Shown here one piece after another: positions 17,316-26,087 of a DNA stretch of 64,000 bases; the stretch's first letter is position 1, and each line of letters opens with the position of its first letter. Source of the DNA: Bin80 sp964291275 (GTDB taxonomy: Bacteria > Bacteroidota > Rhodothermia > Rhodothermales > Bin80). Below the pieces are notes generated by a model, which worked only from the letters and a program-made list of their open reading frames with translations, was not told the origin of the DNA and did no database searches. The translations under genes and the position numbers were made by a program. The DNA is taken from assembly GCA_964291275.2 (NCBI GenBank), contig OZ219799.1:2046001-2110000 (forward strand). Direction: 5' to 3'.

Positions 17316-18206
17316 ATGAAAAGAAGAGATTTTCTGCTTACCAGTGCACTAGGCGCAACAGGACTCGCGTTCGCTGGACGCGGCTTCGCACGCACTCGCA
17401 TTTCCGTCCAAAAGGCGGTGAAGTTTGGGATGATCCAGGAACCTGAGCTTTCTATTGTCGAGAAATTCCAGTTGCTCAAGGACCTAGGGTTCGATGGGGT
17501 AGAAATGGATAGCCCTAATGACTTGGATAATCACGAAGTAATAGCCGCGCGAGATGCCACTGGGCTACCGATTCATGGTGTGGTTGATTCAGTTCACTGG
17601 CGACAAACTCTTTCCGATCCTGATGCGACTGTCAGAGAAGCCGGGCTGAATGGACTGAAGACCGCAGTCCAGGATGCACATGCCTATGGAGCCTCAACGG
17701 TCCTTCTTGTGCCGGCGGTGGTTAACAAACAGGTGTCCTATGCAGATGCTTACACACGGTCGCAATCGGAAATCCGCAAGGTGCTCCCCATGGCGGCTGA
17801 GCATGGCATCAAGATTGCGTTTGAAAATGTTTGGAACAAGTTTCTCCTCAGTCCACTTGAGTGCGCCAGGTATATAGATGAGTTCGAGAGTGATTCGGTG
17901 GGCTGGTATTTTGATGTAGGTAACGTAGTTGCTTATGGCTGGCCGGAGCACTGGATTCGCACATTGAATCATCGCATACTGAAGTTGGATATTAAGGAGT
18001 ACAGCCGATCAAAAGCTGATACAGAGGGACCGTATGCGGGCTTTAGAGTGCCGTTAGGAGAAGGCGATTGTGACTGGCCTGTTGTTAATGAAGCCCTTGC
18101 AGAAATCGGTTATCAGGGATGGGCAACTGCAGAGGTATCAGGAGGCGACCGAGCTTATCTTGAAGGATTGGCCGCACGCATGGATCATATTTTGCCTGCG
18201 GGTTAA
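17316..18206 (+). CDS. Tat-exported sugar phosphate isomerase/epimerase-like TIM barrel
   Basis: Xylose-isomerase-like TIM-barrel protein (AP endonuclease family 2 fold), 296 residues. Tat signal KRRDFLLTSALGATGLAFAG. Barrel motifs are LGFDGVEMDSP, GASTVLLVPAVV, IKIAFENVWNKFLLSP (metal-ligand Glu), VGWYFDVGNVVAYG (Asp) and LKLDIKEYS. It begins 9 bases after the oxidoreductase gene. Bacteroidota enzymes of this type work as isomerases, epimerases or lyases on keto-sugars together with Gfo/Idh oxidoreductases; which reaction applies here cannot be read from sequence. Confidence 0.8.
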   Translation: MKRRDFLLTSALGATGLAFAGRGFARTRISVQKAVKFGMIQEPELSIVEKFQLLKDLGFDGVEMDSPNDLDNHEVIAARDATGLPIHGVVDSVHWRQTLSDPDATVREAGLNGLKTAVQDAHAYGASTVLLVPAVVNKQVSYADAYTRSQSEIRKVLPMAAEHGIKIAFENVWNKFLLSPLECARYIDEFESDSVGWYFDVGNVVAYGWPEHWIRTLNHRILKLDIKEYSRSKADTEGPYAGFRVPLGEGDCDWPVVNEALAEIGYQGWATAEVSGGDRAYLEGLAARMDHILPAG

Positions 18207-18233
18207 AGTCTGACCTGTCAGAAATAACGTAAA

Positions 18234-19088
18234 ATGGAACGTCGAACTTTCATCGAAACCGGTCTGACCGGACTTGCAGGAGCTAGTTTGCTAGGTGCTA
18301 CCTCAGAACTCCTTTTGCGGGGGCGGGTGAATCATAGTGTATGCAAGTGGTGCTACCCTGATCACTCGGTTGAAGAACTTGCTCAGGCAGCTGCGACTAT
18401 AGGACTGAAGTCTGTAGAACTACTTGAGCCTGATGAATGGCCGATTCTCGAGAAGTATGGACTGGTTTGTGCTATGCCCTTCGGACCGGGGATAGAAGGC
18501 AAGAATCGCCTGACAGATGGGTTTAATGAGCCGTCCAACCATGAATGGTTAGTGCCGCTATTTCAGGAACGGATCAAAGAGGTTGCGGAGGCTGGTTATG
18601 AGCGTGTAATTTGTTTTTCGGGAAACAGGCGGGGGATGGAGGATGCTGAGGGGCTCGAGAACTGTGTGACAGGCCTTAAGGGTATTATTCCGGTGGCAGA
18701 AGAATATGGGGTCACTGTATGCATGGAGCTATTGAACAGCAAGGTCAGTCATCCAGATTACATGTGTGATCGTACAGCTTGGGGGGTTGAGCTGTGCAAA
18801 CAGGTTGGCTCTGAGCGCTTCAAATTGCTCTACGACATTTATCACATGCAGATCATGGAGGGAGACGTCATTCGCACTATTCGGGACAACCATCAGTACA
18901 TTGATCATTATCATACTGGCGGTAACCCTGGGCGTAATGAGATTGATGATTCACAGGAACTGAATTATTCGGCTATCATGCGTGCGATTGTGGAAACAGG
19001 CTACGAAGGATTTGTAGGTCAGGAGTTCATTCCGATCAGAACCCCCTTGGTATCCCTGCGTGAAGCTGTTCGCATCTGCGATGTGTAG
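18234..19088 (+). CDS. Hydroxypyruvate-isomerase-like TIM barrel, exported
   Basis: TIM-barrel protein of 284 residues with a signal MERRTFIETGLTGLAGASLLG containing an RR pair. Conserved motifs follow the Hyi family: CKWCYPDHSVEELAQAAATIG, VCMELLNSKVSHPDYMCD (Glu ligand), KLLYDIYHMQIMEGDVIRTI, HYHTGGNPGRNEID and GFVGQEFIP. Classical Hyi is cytosolic and acts in glyoxylate metabolism, so an exported version probably handles another small keto-sugar. It starts 28 bases after its neighbour. It is a diverged relative of the next gene. Confidence 0.8.
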   Translation: MERRTFIETGLTGLAGASLLGATSELLLRGRVNHSVCKWCYPDHSVEELAQAAATIGLKSVELLEPDEWPILEKYGLVCAMPFGPGIEGKNRLTDGFNEPSNHEWLVPLFQERIKEVAEAGYERVICFSGNRRGMEDAEGLENCVTGLKGIIPVAEEYGVTVCMELLNSKVSHPDYMCDRTAWGVELCKQVGSERFKLLYDIYHMQIMEGDVIRTIRDNHQYIDHYHTGGNPGRNEIDDSQELNYSAIMRAIVETGYEGFVGQEFIPIRTPLVSLREAVRICDV

Positions 19089-19137
19089 AAGTTTGTTACA
19101 ATCCTGTTTTTGATAATCCTATAACACTACGAAGAAC

Positions 19138-20058
19138 ATGACTCGCCGAGAATTTGTGCCTTCTGCCGCCCTTATGACCGCGGCTGCAAGTTTAGGTTGT
19201 GCTCCACTAACAACGGATGCTGAAAGTGGAGCACGTGATGCTTTCTCAATGCACTATGCGCCACACTTTGGCATGTTTAAGAACAGTGCGGGAGATGATC
19301 TGGTTGACCAGCTGAATTTTGCAGCGGATCAAGGCTTCACGGCTTGGGAGGACAATGGTATGAAGGGACGGAGTACAGACACACAGGAGCGCATAGCGAA
19401 GGCTATGTCGCAGCGCAACATGCGGATGGGGGTCTTTGTGGCACATCAGATTCATTGGCGGGAGCCCAATCTTTCCAGTGGTGATGCAGATCTCAGAATA
19501 CAGTTTTTGAGCGAAATTGAGTCCTCTATTGAGGTAGCGAAGCGCGTCAACGCGACTTGGATGACCGTGGTGCCTGGCTTTGTAGATCTCAGGCTTGATA
19601 TGGGTTACCAGACTGCTAATGTCGTGGAGAGCCTACGGCGTGCCTGTGACATTTTGGAGCCACATGGTTTAGTAATGGTATTGGAACCGCTCAATCCACG
19701 TAATCACCCGGGGCTTTTTCTGACGAAAATTCCCCAAGCCTATGAAATCTGCCGTGCTGTGGACAGCCCCGCCTGCAAGATCCTGGATGACCTATATCAT
19801 CAGCAAATCACAGAAGGCAACCTGATCCCCAACATTGATGCTGCCTGGGATGAAATTGGATACTTCCAGATTGGTGATAATCCCGGTCGCAAGGAGCCGA
19901 CGACTGGCGAGATCAATTATGCAAACGTCTTTGCCCATATCCGAAAAAAGGGGTTTGGGGGCATATTGGGGATGGAGCACGGCAACATGCATCCTGGGAA
20001 GGAGGGAGAAGTTGCGCTGATTGAGGCGTATCGGAGTGTAGACGGAACCGGCGGTTGA
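19138..20058 (+). CDS. Hydroxypyruvate-isomerase-like TIM barrel, exported (second)
   Basis: TIM-barrel protein of 306 residues, with a Tat-like start TRREFVPSAALMTAAASLGC in which the terminal Cys could also be a lipobox. It keeps the metal and substrate motifs VMVLEPLNPRNHPGLFL, CKILDDLYHQQITEGNLI, YFQIGDNPGRKEPTTGEINY and LGMEHGNMHPG. It is related to the preceding gene, so the two are likely diverged duplicates with related substrates. Part of the same transcription unit, 49 bases downstream. Confidence 0.8.
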   Translation: MTRREFVPSAALMTAAASLGCAPLTTDAESGARDAFSMHYAPHFGMFKNSAGDDLVDQLNFAADQGFTAWEDNGMKGRSTDTQERIAKAMSQRNMRMGVFVAHQIHWREPNLSSGDADLRIQFLSEIESSIEVAKRVNATWMTVVPGFVDLRLDMGYQTANVVESLRRACDILEPHGLVMVLEPLNPRNHPGLFLTKIPQAYEICRAVDSPACKILDDLYHQQITEGNLIPNIDAAWDEIGYFQIGDNPGRKEPTTGEINYANVFAHIRKKGFGGILGMEHGNMHPGKEGEVALIEAYRSVDGTGG

Positions 20059-20383
20059 TATCAGGGCGTTGTTGCGGATTAGGTTGGCCGTGTTGTCTGA
20101 GTAGCAGAATTCATTAGATCGGATTCATATGTTGCTCTGCGCGACCGGAGCGATTACCAATACCAAGGCTGGCGAGATAGTGCATACGATGTTGTGTGGA
20201 TATGGCGGTATCAATGCAGATCATATGAACTGTGGGCATCGAGATAACGCTGTTTGAGAGATATTACCAAGCGTAGATCAGTGCTTGTCAGTCGGGAAAC
20301 ATCACTCCGACATACTATTTTGTGGTTCTCTGGCAGGGTAGGTCAGTGTCCGGGGTTTCGTTATTCATTCATTTTTTAGTGAT
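20059..20383. other. Intergenic region, nothing recognised
   Basis: No coding frame, tRNA or strong hairpin is evident. An A/T-rich stretch (TTATTCATTCATTTTTTAGTG) just before the next start could carry its promoter or ribosome-binding region. The gap suggests the next oxidoreductase has its own promoter. Confidence 0.35.
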
Positions 20384-21475
20384 ATGGGATTATCAACTTT
20401 GCTGTTCGCACTTATTTTGCAAGCATCACCCGCTTCGGCTTCCTCTGATGCCCCCGCACCAGTGCGCGTTGGTGTGGTGGGACTTGTGCACGGGCACGTA
20501 GGCTGGATACTTGGCCGTGAAGCCCGTGGGGATATAGAAATTGTCGGGATTGCGGAGGCCGATCAGGCGTTGGCTGAGCGTCATGCGGCTCGGTTTGGGT
20601 TTGATATGGAGTTGGTTTATGCGTCTGTGGAGGAGATGATTGATACGACCAAGCCTGAAGCTGTGACTGTATTCTCCAATATATATGACCATTTAGCTAT
20701 AACCAGAGTGGCTGCTGCGCGCGGTGTACATGTGATGGTTGAAAAACCATTGGCAATCTCACTAGACCATGCGGAGCAGATGAAGGTAGTTGCAGATTCT
20801 GCGGGGATCCACTTGTTGACCAACTACGAAACCAGTTGGTATCCTAGCGTCCATTACGCAAAGGAGTCACTTCCTTTACTTGGAGATATACGGAAGATGG
20901 TTGTACGGGATGGGCATCCCGGCCCTATTGAGATTGGTGTAGGCGAAGAATTTTCATCTTGGCTTCTGACGGAAGAAAAGAATGGAGGTGGTGCGATTAC
21001 AGACTTTGGTTGTTACGGTGCCAACCTAATTACCTGGTTTATGAATGGTCAGCGACCAGAGAGTGTAACAGCGGTAACGCAGATATTTAAGCCAGAGCCT
21101 CCCTACGGCCAAGTGGATGACGAGGCAACGATCATCGTAACATATCCGTCCACGCAAGGAATTATCCAGGCGTCTTGGAATTGGCCGTTCAATCGGAAGG
21201 ATATGGATGTGTACGGAACGGAAGGATTTGTGTATGCCTCGAATGCGACCGATGGCACTATTGGTCTGCCGAATACCCCATCAACGCCCTTCGAGGCACC
21301 TGCCAGAGTTGCACCCTACAATGATCCCTTTGCATTTTTTGCAGCCGTCGTGCGTGGCAATGTAGATCCAGGGGGAAGTTTATCATCGCTCCCCGTCAAT
21401 ATGGTAGCAATGGAAATTTTGGATGCAGCTGTTCGGTCTGCCAAATCGGGGGAAACAGTGTGGTTCACCCAGTAA
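20384..21475 (+). CDS. Exported Gfo/Idh/MocA-family oxidoreductase
   Basis: Second Gfo/Idh/MocA protein of the cluster (363 residues), with a cleavable Sec-type signal (LSTLLFALILQASPASAS) and no twin arginine. Rossmann motif VGVVGLVHGHVG is unusual: a normal GxGxxG is replaced by GLVHGH. HVMVEKPLAISLDHA retains the EKP lysine, and GAITDFGCYGANLITWFMNG is the second conserved block. The altered dinucleotide loop and Sec signal raise the chance that it does not bind NAD(P) in the usual way. It lies 325 bases from the TIM-barrel genes. Confidence 0.8.
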   Translation: MGLSTLLFALILQASPASASSDAPAPVRVGVVGLVHGHVGWILGREARGDIEIVGIAEADQALAERHAARFGFDMELVYASVEEMIDTTKPEAVTVFSNIYDHLAITRVAAARGVHVMVEKPLAISLDHAEQMKVVADSAGIHLLTNYETSWYPSVHYAKESLPLLGDIRKMVVRDGHPGPIEIGVGEEFSSWLLTEEKNGGGAITDFGCYGANLITWFMNGQRPESVTAVTQIFKPEPPYGQVDDEATIIVTYPSTQGIIQASWNWPFNRKDMDVYGTEGFVYASNATDGTIGLPNTPSTPFEAPARVAPYNDPFAFFAAVVRGNVDPGGSLSSLPVNMVAMEILDAAVRSAKSGETVWFTQ

Positions 21476-21534
21476 CCATGACCAGTATAACATCCGCCTG
21501 AGTAGACAGGGCGGACGGATGGCAACGGTTTTGG

Positions 21535-22527
21535 TTAGTTACGGTTACGCATTGCGCTGTCCAGTGTTAGGTACGCTCCTGCTGCCAGGAACACATAGTA
21601 TCCAAGCATTCGCCAGATAAGGGCGGTGGGGGACACCAAGGCCTGAGGCAGCAGTGGTCCGACGAGTAGTGCGAATAATCCTTCCGCACCGCCTGCTCCC
21701 CCAGGGGTAGGTACAGCAAGCATGCCAAGCATCGTTACAACTGAACGCAAGCCTGAGAGGATGTAGTCGACCTCGGGGGCAATAGCAGCTACAATGAGCA
21801 CGACCAGTGCATAACGGCTTGCCCAAGCCAATAGTGTTAAACCGAAACCGTTCAGAAAAAACATCGGACGCTGGGATCGAAGGACATTTGCACGTTCTTG
21901 CAGGTCCTGTAGGATTGAGTCAGCCTTGCTGCTGAAACGCCTGAGCCCAGGCAACATAAAGACTCGTTGAACAACCCATGACAATACCTCTGGCTTCTTC
22001 AGTGCACCGTACGCGAAGATGATTATCCATGCCAGGTACCCCAGAAAATAGGTGGTTAATGTGAGCACACCGATATTCCCCAAGGAATCCGGGATAACGT
22101 CAATTGAGGCTGTGCTCAGCAGGATTAGTACAATGGTGCAGGCAAACCATATTTGATCCAGTAGCATAGCGAATAGCATGATTGCAGACGAGTCCCCTAG
22201 GGAGACGCATGAGTCTTTCGCAATGTAAGCAGGAGTGATTGGACCTCCTCCAATCGAAGAGGGAGTAATACAGGAAAAGAAATCCCACGCCAATTGTGCA
22301 CGGAGTGCACCACCGAATCTCAAAAGTCCTTTCGCAATGTAATGGAGACGCCACGCCCCCAATATCACGCGCAAACCAACAACGAATGGCGCCAACGCCA
22401 AAAGTCCCCAGCGGGTTTGCCCAAGTAGTGGTAGTGTGTCGGGTTCTACTGTGAATAGCGCAATCGCTACTAGGACAGCGAGGCTGAGTACAATGGGAAC
22501 CCAAATTCGGATACTGGTTTTCTGCAA
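21535..22527 (-). CDS. Lysylphosphatidylglycerol synthase TM-region/AglD-like membrane protein
   Basis: Integral membrane protein of 330 residues with about eight hydrophobic helices, of the UPF0104/LPG_synthase_TM (MprF flippase-like) family. Typical features are LGAWRLHYIAKGL, the FFSCITPSSIGGGPITPAYIAKD block, and the C-terminal GMLAVPTPGGAGGAEGLFALLV, where P-[ST]-PGG-x-G-x-x-E is the family signature. No LPG synthetase catalytic domain is attached, so a transport or flippase role for lipids or glycolipids is more likely. Runs opposite to its neighbours; the oxidoreductase gene converges on it with 59 bases between. Confidence 0.78.
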   Translation of the reverse strand: MQKTSIRIWVPIVLSLAVLVAIALFTVEPDTLPLLGQTRWGLLALAPFVVGLRVILGAWRLHYIAKGLLRFGGALRAQLAWDFFSCITPSSIGGGPITPAYIAKDSCVSLGDSSAIMLFAMLLDQIWFACTIVLILLSTASIDVIPDSLGNIGVLTLTTYFLGYLAWIIIFAYGALKKPEVLSWVVQRVFMLPGLRRFSSKADSILQDLQERANVLRSQRPMFFLNGFGLTLLAWASRYALVVLIVAAIAPEVDYILSGLRSVVTMLGMLAVPTPGGAGGAEGLFALLVGPLLPQALVSPTALIWRMLGYYVFLAAGAYLTLDSAMRNRN

Positions 22528-22953
22528 ATCAGATTCTTTTGATGTTGCGCATACTATGATACATTATATCCCACTACATCCAGAGTGAGGGTATGGTGTT
22601 CTTTGTAATTCCACCTTGCATTCCCTTCCAGCAAGTTATGATAAGATTGACGGATGTAGCCGTTACTTGTTGTGCTGGAGCCTGTCCTCTTGTATAGGAG
22701 GAAAGTAGATGCATACAAATCCTGCAAGTTGCGTCTATTCCGCGTGCAATACGAGATGATCGCGATACTGTTTTATCAGTGTTAAGCACCAACGGGTTGA
22801 TTTTGCGTATCACTTGAGTCAGGTCGGAGTGGGCCATTTTTCAGAAAGATAGTGAGCAACTTTCATTATATGCTTCATTGCACGGGTAGCAAGGATGCCA
22901 GAGCGTGCAGGAAGTCAGACACATCGACGCCGTAATTCAGCAAAGGGTGTTTT
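22528..22953. other. Intergenic region, no convincing gene
   Basis: An 87-codon open stretch on the minus strand (22574-22837) shows no domain I recognise, no good ribosome-binding site and unusual residue content, so I do not call it. The AGGAGG at 22697 precedes no long frame. Promoters for the minus-strand membrane protein and for ribH should both lie here. Confidence 0.35.
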
Positions 22954-23532
22954 ATGCGAATTGATCCAGTAAAGTCGGCCGAGGAGCAAGTAAGCGAGGA
23001 CAAGAATTCGTATACCAGTTACGAGCCAAATATTATATCAGAGTTTAGGGGAAGGTTGCCCCGGGATAGAGATACTCAGTTCGGTATTGTCGTGAGCCGA
23101 TTCAATGAATCGATCACACGGGATTTACTTGAAGGCTGTCTGGAAACTCTTTCCTCTTACAAAGTCACAAAGATCGACATTGCTTGGTGTCCTGGAGCAT
23201 TTGAGTTGCCGCTTGCGGCTGAGAGTATGATTAGCGTCAACCACTATGATGCCGTCATCGCCTTGGGGGCTGTGATTCGAGGGGAAACTTATCACTTTGA
23301 GGCAATAAGCAACTCGGCAATCAATGGGTTGCAGGAGGTGGCGTTAAGGACGGGGGTTCCGGTAGCTCTTGGAGTCATTACGACTGACAATCTTGAGCAG
23401 GCACAAATACGTTCGACTCCCGGCCCCAATCATAAGGGAAAAGAAGCAGCGCTCGCTGCTCTGGAAATGAGCGATCTATTACACAAACTCCCCCATAACC
23501 GCACGGATATCCCCGATGATGAGCCCATTTAA
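22954..23532 (+). CDS. ribH: 6,7-dimethyl-8-ribityllumazine synthase
   Basis: Penultimate step of riboflavin synthesis: joins 5-amino-6-ribitylaminouracil to 3,4-dihydroxy-2-butanone 4-phosphate. Conserved segments are IVVSRFNESIT, WCPGAFELPLAAE, ALGAVIRGETYHFEAIS (with the catalytic His) and GVITTDNLEQA followed by NHKGKEAALAALEM. At 192 residues it is about 35 longer than usual, owing to an N-terminal extension before GRLPRDRDTQFGIVVSRFN; the ATG used is the first in frame, and an internal start cannot be ruled out. It overlaps the next gene by 17 bases. Confidence 0.93.
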   Translation: MRIDPVKSAEEQVSEDKNSYTSYEPNIISEFRGRLPRDRDTQFGIVVSRFNESITRDLLEGCLETLSSYKVTKIDIAWCPGAFELPLAAESMISVNHYDAVIALGAVIRGETYHFEAISNSAINGLQEVALRTGVPVALGVITTDNLEQAQIRSTPGPNHKGKEAALAALEMSDLLHKLPHNRTDIPDDEPI

Positions 23533-25867
23533 GTGCATTTTTGTGTCCTTTTGTGTTCTTGTGCTCGTCCAGTTTGCTCACGCTCAGAATCCCCGCTCTT
23601 GGACAGCCCATACTAGCTTTCGTGAGGTTACAGAACTTTCAACTGCAGACGGTGGAGTGATTTGGGTGGCTTCAACAGGTGGAATATTCAGTTATGATCC
23701 AGATGGCGGCGAGATCAATCGTTATACTGCTGCTGAGGGCTTGTACGACGTGAATGTGCAAGCTCTTGCTTGGGACACTAAGCGGCAATTGCTTTGGGTT
23801 GGGTATGTGAACGGCGTATTTGACCGGCTTGATGTATCCACAGGCGAGGTAACCTCTTTTTTCGATATATATCGTAGCGAACGATTCCCTGACAAAACAA
23901 TCAATGCTATGGAGGTGTTGGGGGATAGCTTGCTCATTGCAACGGGGTTTGGACTGGTTGTATTCGATCCTGTGGGCAACGAAGTTCGAGACACTTACAG
24001 TAGGCTCGGATCACTTACGGCTGCTACGGCAGTCAATGATGTTATTGTAAACACCGTTCCTGGCGGTGAAATGGGTTTGTGGCTCGGCACCGATGAGGGG
24101 GTGGCATTTGCACCACTTTCGGGGCAAAGCCTGCAAGATCCAAGTTCATGGACATCAGAACGGAATGTCCGTTCTGGTACTCGGGTCACTAATCTCGTTT
24201 ACCAGCATGATCGTCTGTACGTTGGCACGATGTTTGGATTGCAGAGACGGACAGAAAATGGAGGGTATGAGCATGTAGGTACCAACACCCGTCCTATCCT
24301 GGATCTGAACAAACTTGATGATCAGGTTCTGGCGGTGACGCAGTTCCGCTTACGTGCTTATGATATCAATGGTGTGGAGTCAATTCCGGTCAGTGGGTAC
24401 GAAGATTTACGGTCAGTGGAGGTCGATGCTACGGGGAACGTATGGCTCGGGGATGCTGGTAGTGGACTGAATCATTATATCAGAGCAGGAGGAGCTATCT
24501 CACTTGATCCTGTCAGTCGTGATCTTTACCCTGCGGGTCCGTTCGATTCCCCTCTTGGAGACTTGGCTATCAGCCCCGACGGTGATCTTTGGGCTGCTGC
24601 CCAATTGGGCATCCCGGGATCCGGTTTCTATCGCATGAGACCAGGGGGTGATTGGACGAACTTCACTGGACGTTTTGTGGAGGAATTAAGTGGGAGAGGC
24701 AGCTATTGGCGTGTGCATGTAGATGGGCAGGGTAATGCTTGGGCTGCCTCTCGTGGTGCCGGCTTGGTCCAGGTATCGCCAGAGGATATTGTTACTGTTT
24801 ATGATCAGTCCAACTCGACTTTGCTTCCTGCTGCCGGAACGCAGAATTATATCATAGTAGGTGGGGTTGCAAGCGAGCAGGACGGAACGTTATGGGTTAC
24901 CAATACCATCTCACCCTATCCATTACATGTACGGACGGTAGATGGAACATGGGCGCGGCTTTTGCCGCCCCAGTGTAGCGGTATGTCTCAAACAACTGCG
25001 TTGGGAGATATCTTGGTAGACTCAAACGGTATAAAATGGATCGTCCTTCTGGATCAAGGCAACCTAACGATAACGAGGGGGGTACTTGTGTTAGATACGA
25101 ACGATACTCCGGGAGACGGATCAGACGATGTGTGCACCTATTATTCTGAAGCGGGTTCGAATGGAGTGGGTTTTCCAGGGACTCAGATTTATTCACTGGC
25201 CGAGGATCTGTCCGGGAGGATTTGGGTCGGCACGAGCGGGGGACCGGCATACTTCCGAAGCACTGCCTTTGCGGCAAATGATCCTTCCATAGCTGCCGTG
25301 TGGCCCATTTGGCAGGACCGAACATTAGGGTCCTACGTACTAAATGGTTTGGGAGTAAATGATATTGCGGTTGATCCATCGAACAGATTATGGATGGCTA
25401 CTCCTGAGGGCGCGTACTTGCTTTCGGAGGGTGTAGGGTTTGAGCTGGTTGACCACCATAGGGCTGACAACTCCCCGCTTTTTTCTGATGTTGTGATCAC
25501 TGTGGCGGTTGAAGCGTTAACGGGGCGGATTTTCTTAGGTACAGACAGAGGACTTGTTAGTTTGTTGGGTGACGCGATACAGCCTGCCGAGGAGGCACAG
25601 GATCTGTTTGTGTATCCAAATCCGGCTGAAATTTCCGGACAGACAGAGGCTCAAATCTACATTGAGGGCTTGGTAGCAGAAACAGAAATATCAATTGTTG
25701 CTGTGCATGGTGAACTTATTCGGCGAATGCAGGCCCGTGGAGGGCGCATCAGTTGGGATGGTCGAGACCAGAATGGTCAACTGGTTCCCTCCGGTATGTA
25801 TTTGATTGTTGCTCGGGGCAAAAATAATGAGGGCGTTTCATACGGCAAGGTAGCAATCATTCGTTAA
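23516..25867 (+). CDS. PorZ-like two-propeller protein with T9SS C-terminal domain
   Basis: Exported 783-residue protein. Signal peptide ends FAHAQ. Repeats of the two-component-regulator-propeller type fill residues about 30-680: GGVIWVASTGGIFSYD, LLWVGYVNGVFDRLD, GLWLGTDEGVAFAPL, GRIWVGTSGGPAYF, GRIFLGTDRGLVSLL. The last 90 residues (DLFVYPNPAE..., ISWDGRDQNGQLVPSGMYLI) are a type IX secretion C-terminal sorting domain. This order matches PorZ, a surface component of the T9SS attachment complex in Porphyromonas. The start codon overlaps ribH, suggesting coupled expression. No other T9SS gene is in the window. Confidence 0.78.
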   Translation: MMSPFKCIFVSFCVLVLVQFAHAQNPRSWTAHTSFREVTELSTADGGVIWVASTGGIFSYDPDGGEINRYTAAEGLYDVNVQALAWDTKRQLLWVGYVNGVFDRLDVSTGEVTSFFDIYRSERFPDKTINAMEVLGDSLLIATGFGLVVFDPVGNEVRDTYSRLGSLTAATAVNDVIVNTVPGGEMGLWLGTDEGVAFAPLSGQSLQDPSSWTSERNVRSGTRVTNLVYQHDRLYVGTMFGLQRRTENGGYEHVGTNTRPILDLNKLDDQVLAVTQFRLRAYDINGVESIPVSGYEDLRSVEVDATGNVWLGDAGSGLNHYIRAGGAISLDPVSRDLYPAGPFDSPLGDLAISPDGDLWAAAQLGIPGSGFYRMRPGGDWTNFTGRFVEELSGRGSYWRVHVDGQGNAWAASRGAGLVQVSPEDIVTVYDQSNSTLLPAAGTQNYIIVGGVASEQDGTLWVTNTISPYPLHVRTVDGTWARLLPPQCSGMSQTTALGDILVDSNGIKWIVLLDQGNLTITRGVLVLDTNDTPGDGSDDVCTYYSEAGSNGVGFPGTQIYSLAEDLSGRIWVGTSGGPAYFRSTAFAANDPSIAAVWPIWQDRTLGSYVLNGLGVNDIAVDPSNRLWMATPEGAYLLSEGVGFELVDHHRADNSPLFSDVVITVAVEALTGRIFLGTDRGLVSLLGDAIQPAEEAQDLFVYPNPAEISGQTEAQIYIEGLVAETEISIVAVHGELIRRMQARGGRISWDGRDQNGQLVPSGMYLIVARGKNNEGVSYGKVAIIR

Positions 25868-25925
25868 TCCCATTTTAGTTATTATCCATCATTCTTGTGT
25901 AAATTTCAGGCAAAACTAAACAAAT

Positions 25926-26000
25926 GGTGACCGTAGCTCAGGTGGTTAGAGCGCCAGGTTGTGGCCCTGGAGGTCGGGGGTTCAAGTCCCCTCGGTCACC
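25926..26000 (+). tRNA. tRNA-His (GTG)
   Basis: Cloverleaf with encoded G-1 at 25926 facing C73 at 26000, the identity element of tRNA-His. The acceptor arm GTGACCG pairs with CGGTCAC, and TAGCTCAG begins the D arm. The anticodon loop TTGTGGC sits between CCAGG and CCTGG, anticodon GTG. The T arm is GGGGGTTCAAGTCCCC. No CCA is encoded. Confidence 0.97.
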
Positions 26001-26015
26001 CTTTTATTGATATCT

Positions 26016-26087
26016 GCCGCGTTCGTCTAGGGGTTAGGACGCCGGCCTTTCACGCCGGTAACACGGGTTCAAATCCCGTACGCGGTA
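26016..26087 (+). tRNA. tRNA-Glu (TTC)
   Basis: Starts 15 bases after tRNA-His. Acceptor arm GCCGCGT pairs with ACGCGGT (first pair G-T), then TCGTCTAGGGGTTAGGAC. Anticodon stem CCGGC/GCCGG around loop CTTTCAC, anticodon TTC at 26049-26051. T arm ACGGG TTCAAAT CCCGT, discriminator A, no encoded CCA. The two tRNAs are probably cotranscribed. The 3' half is overlapped on the other strand by the tail of the DUF4105 frame. Confidence 0.97.

Noticed and set aside
22574..22837. Minus-strand open stretch of 87 codons
   Set aside because: No recognisable motif, no supporting ribosome-binding site and no conserved context.
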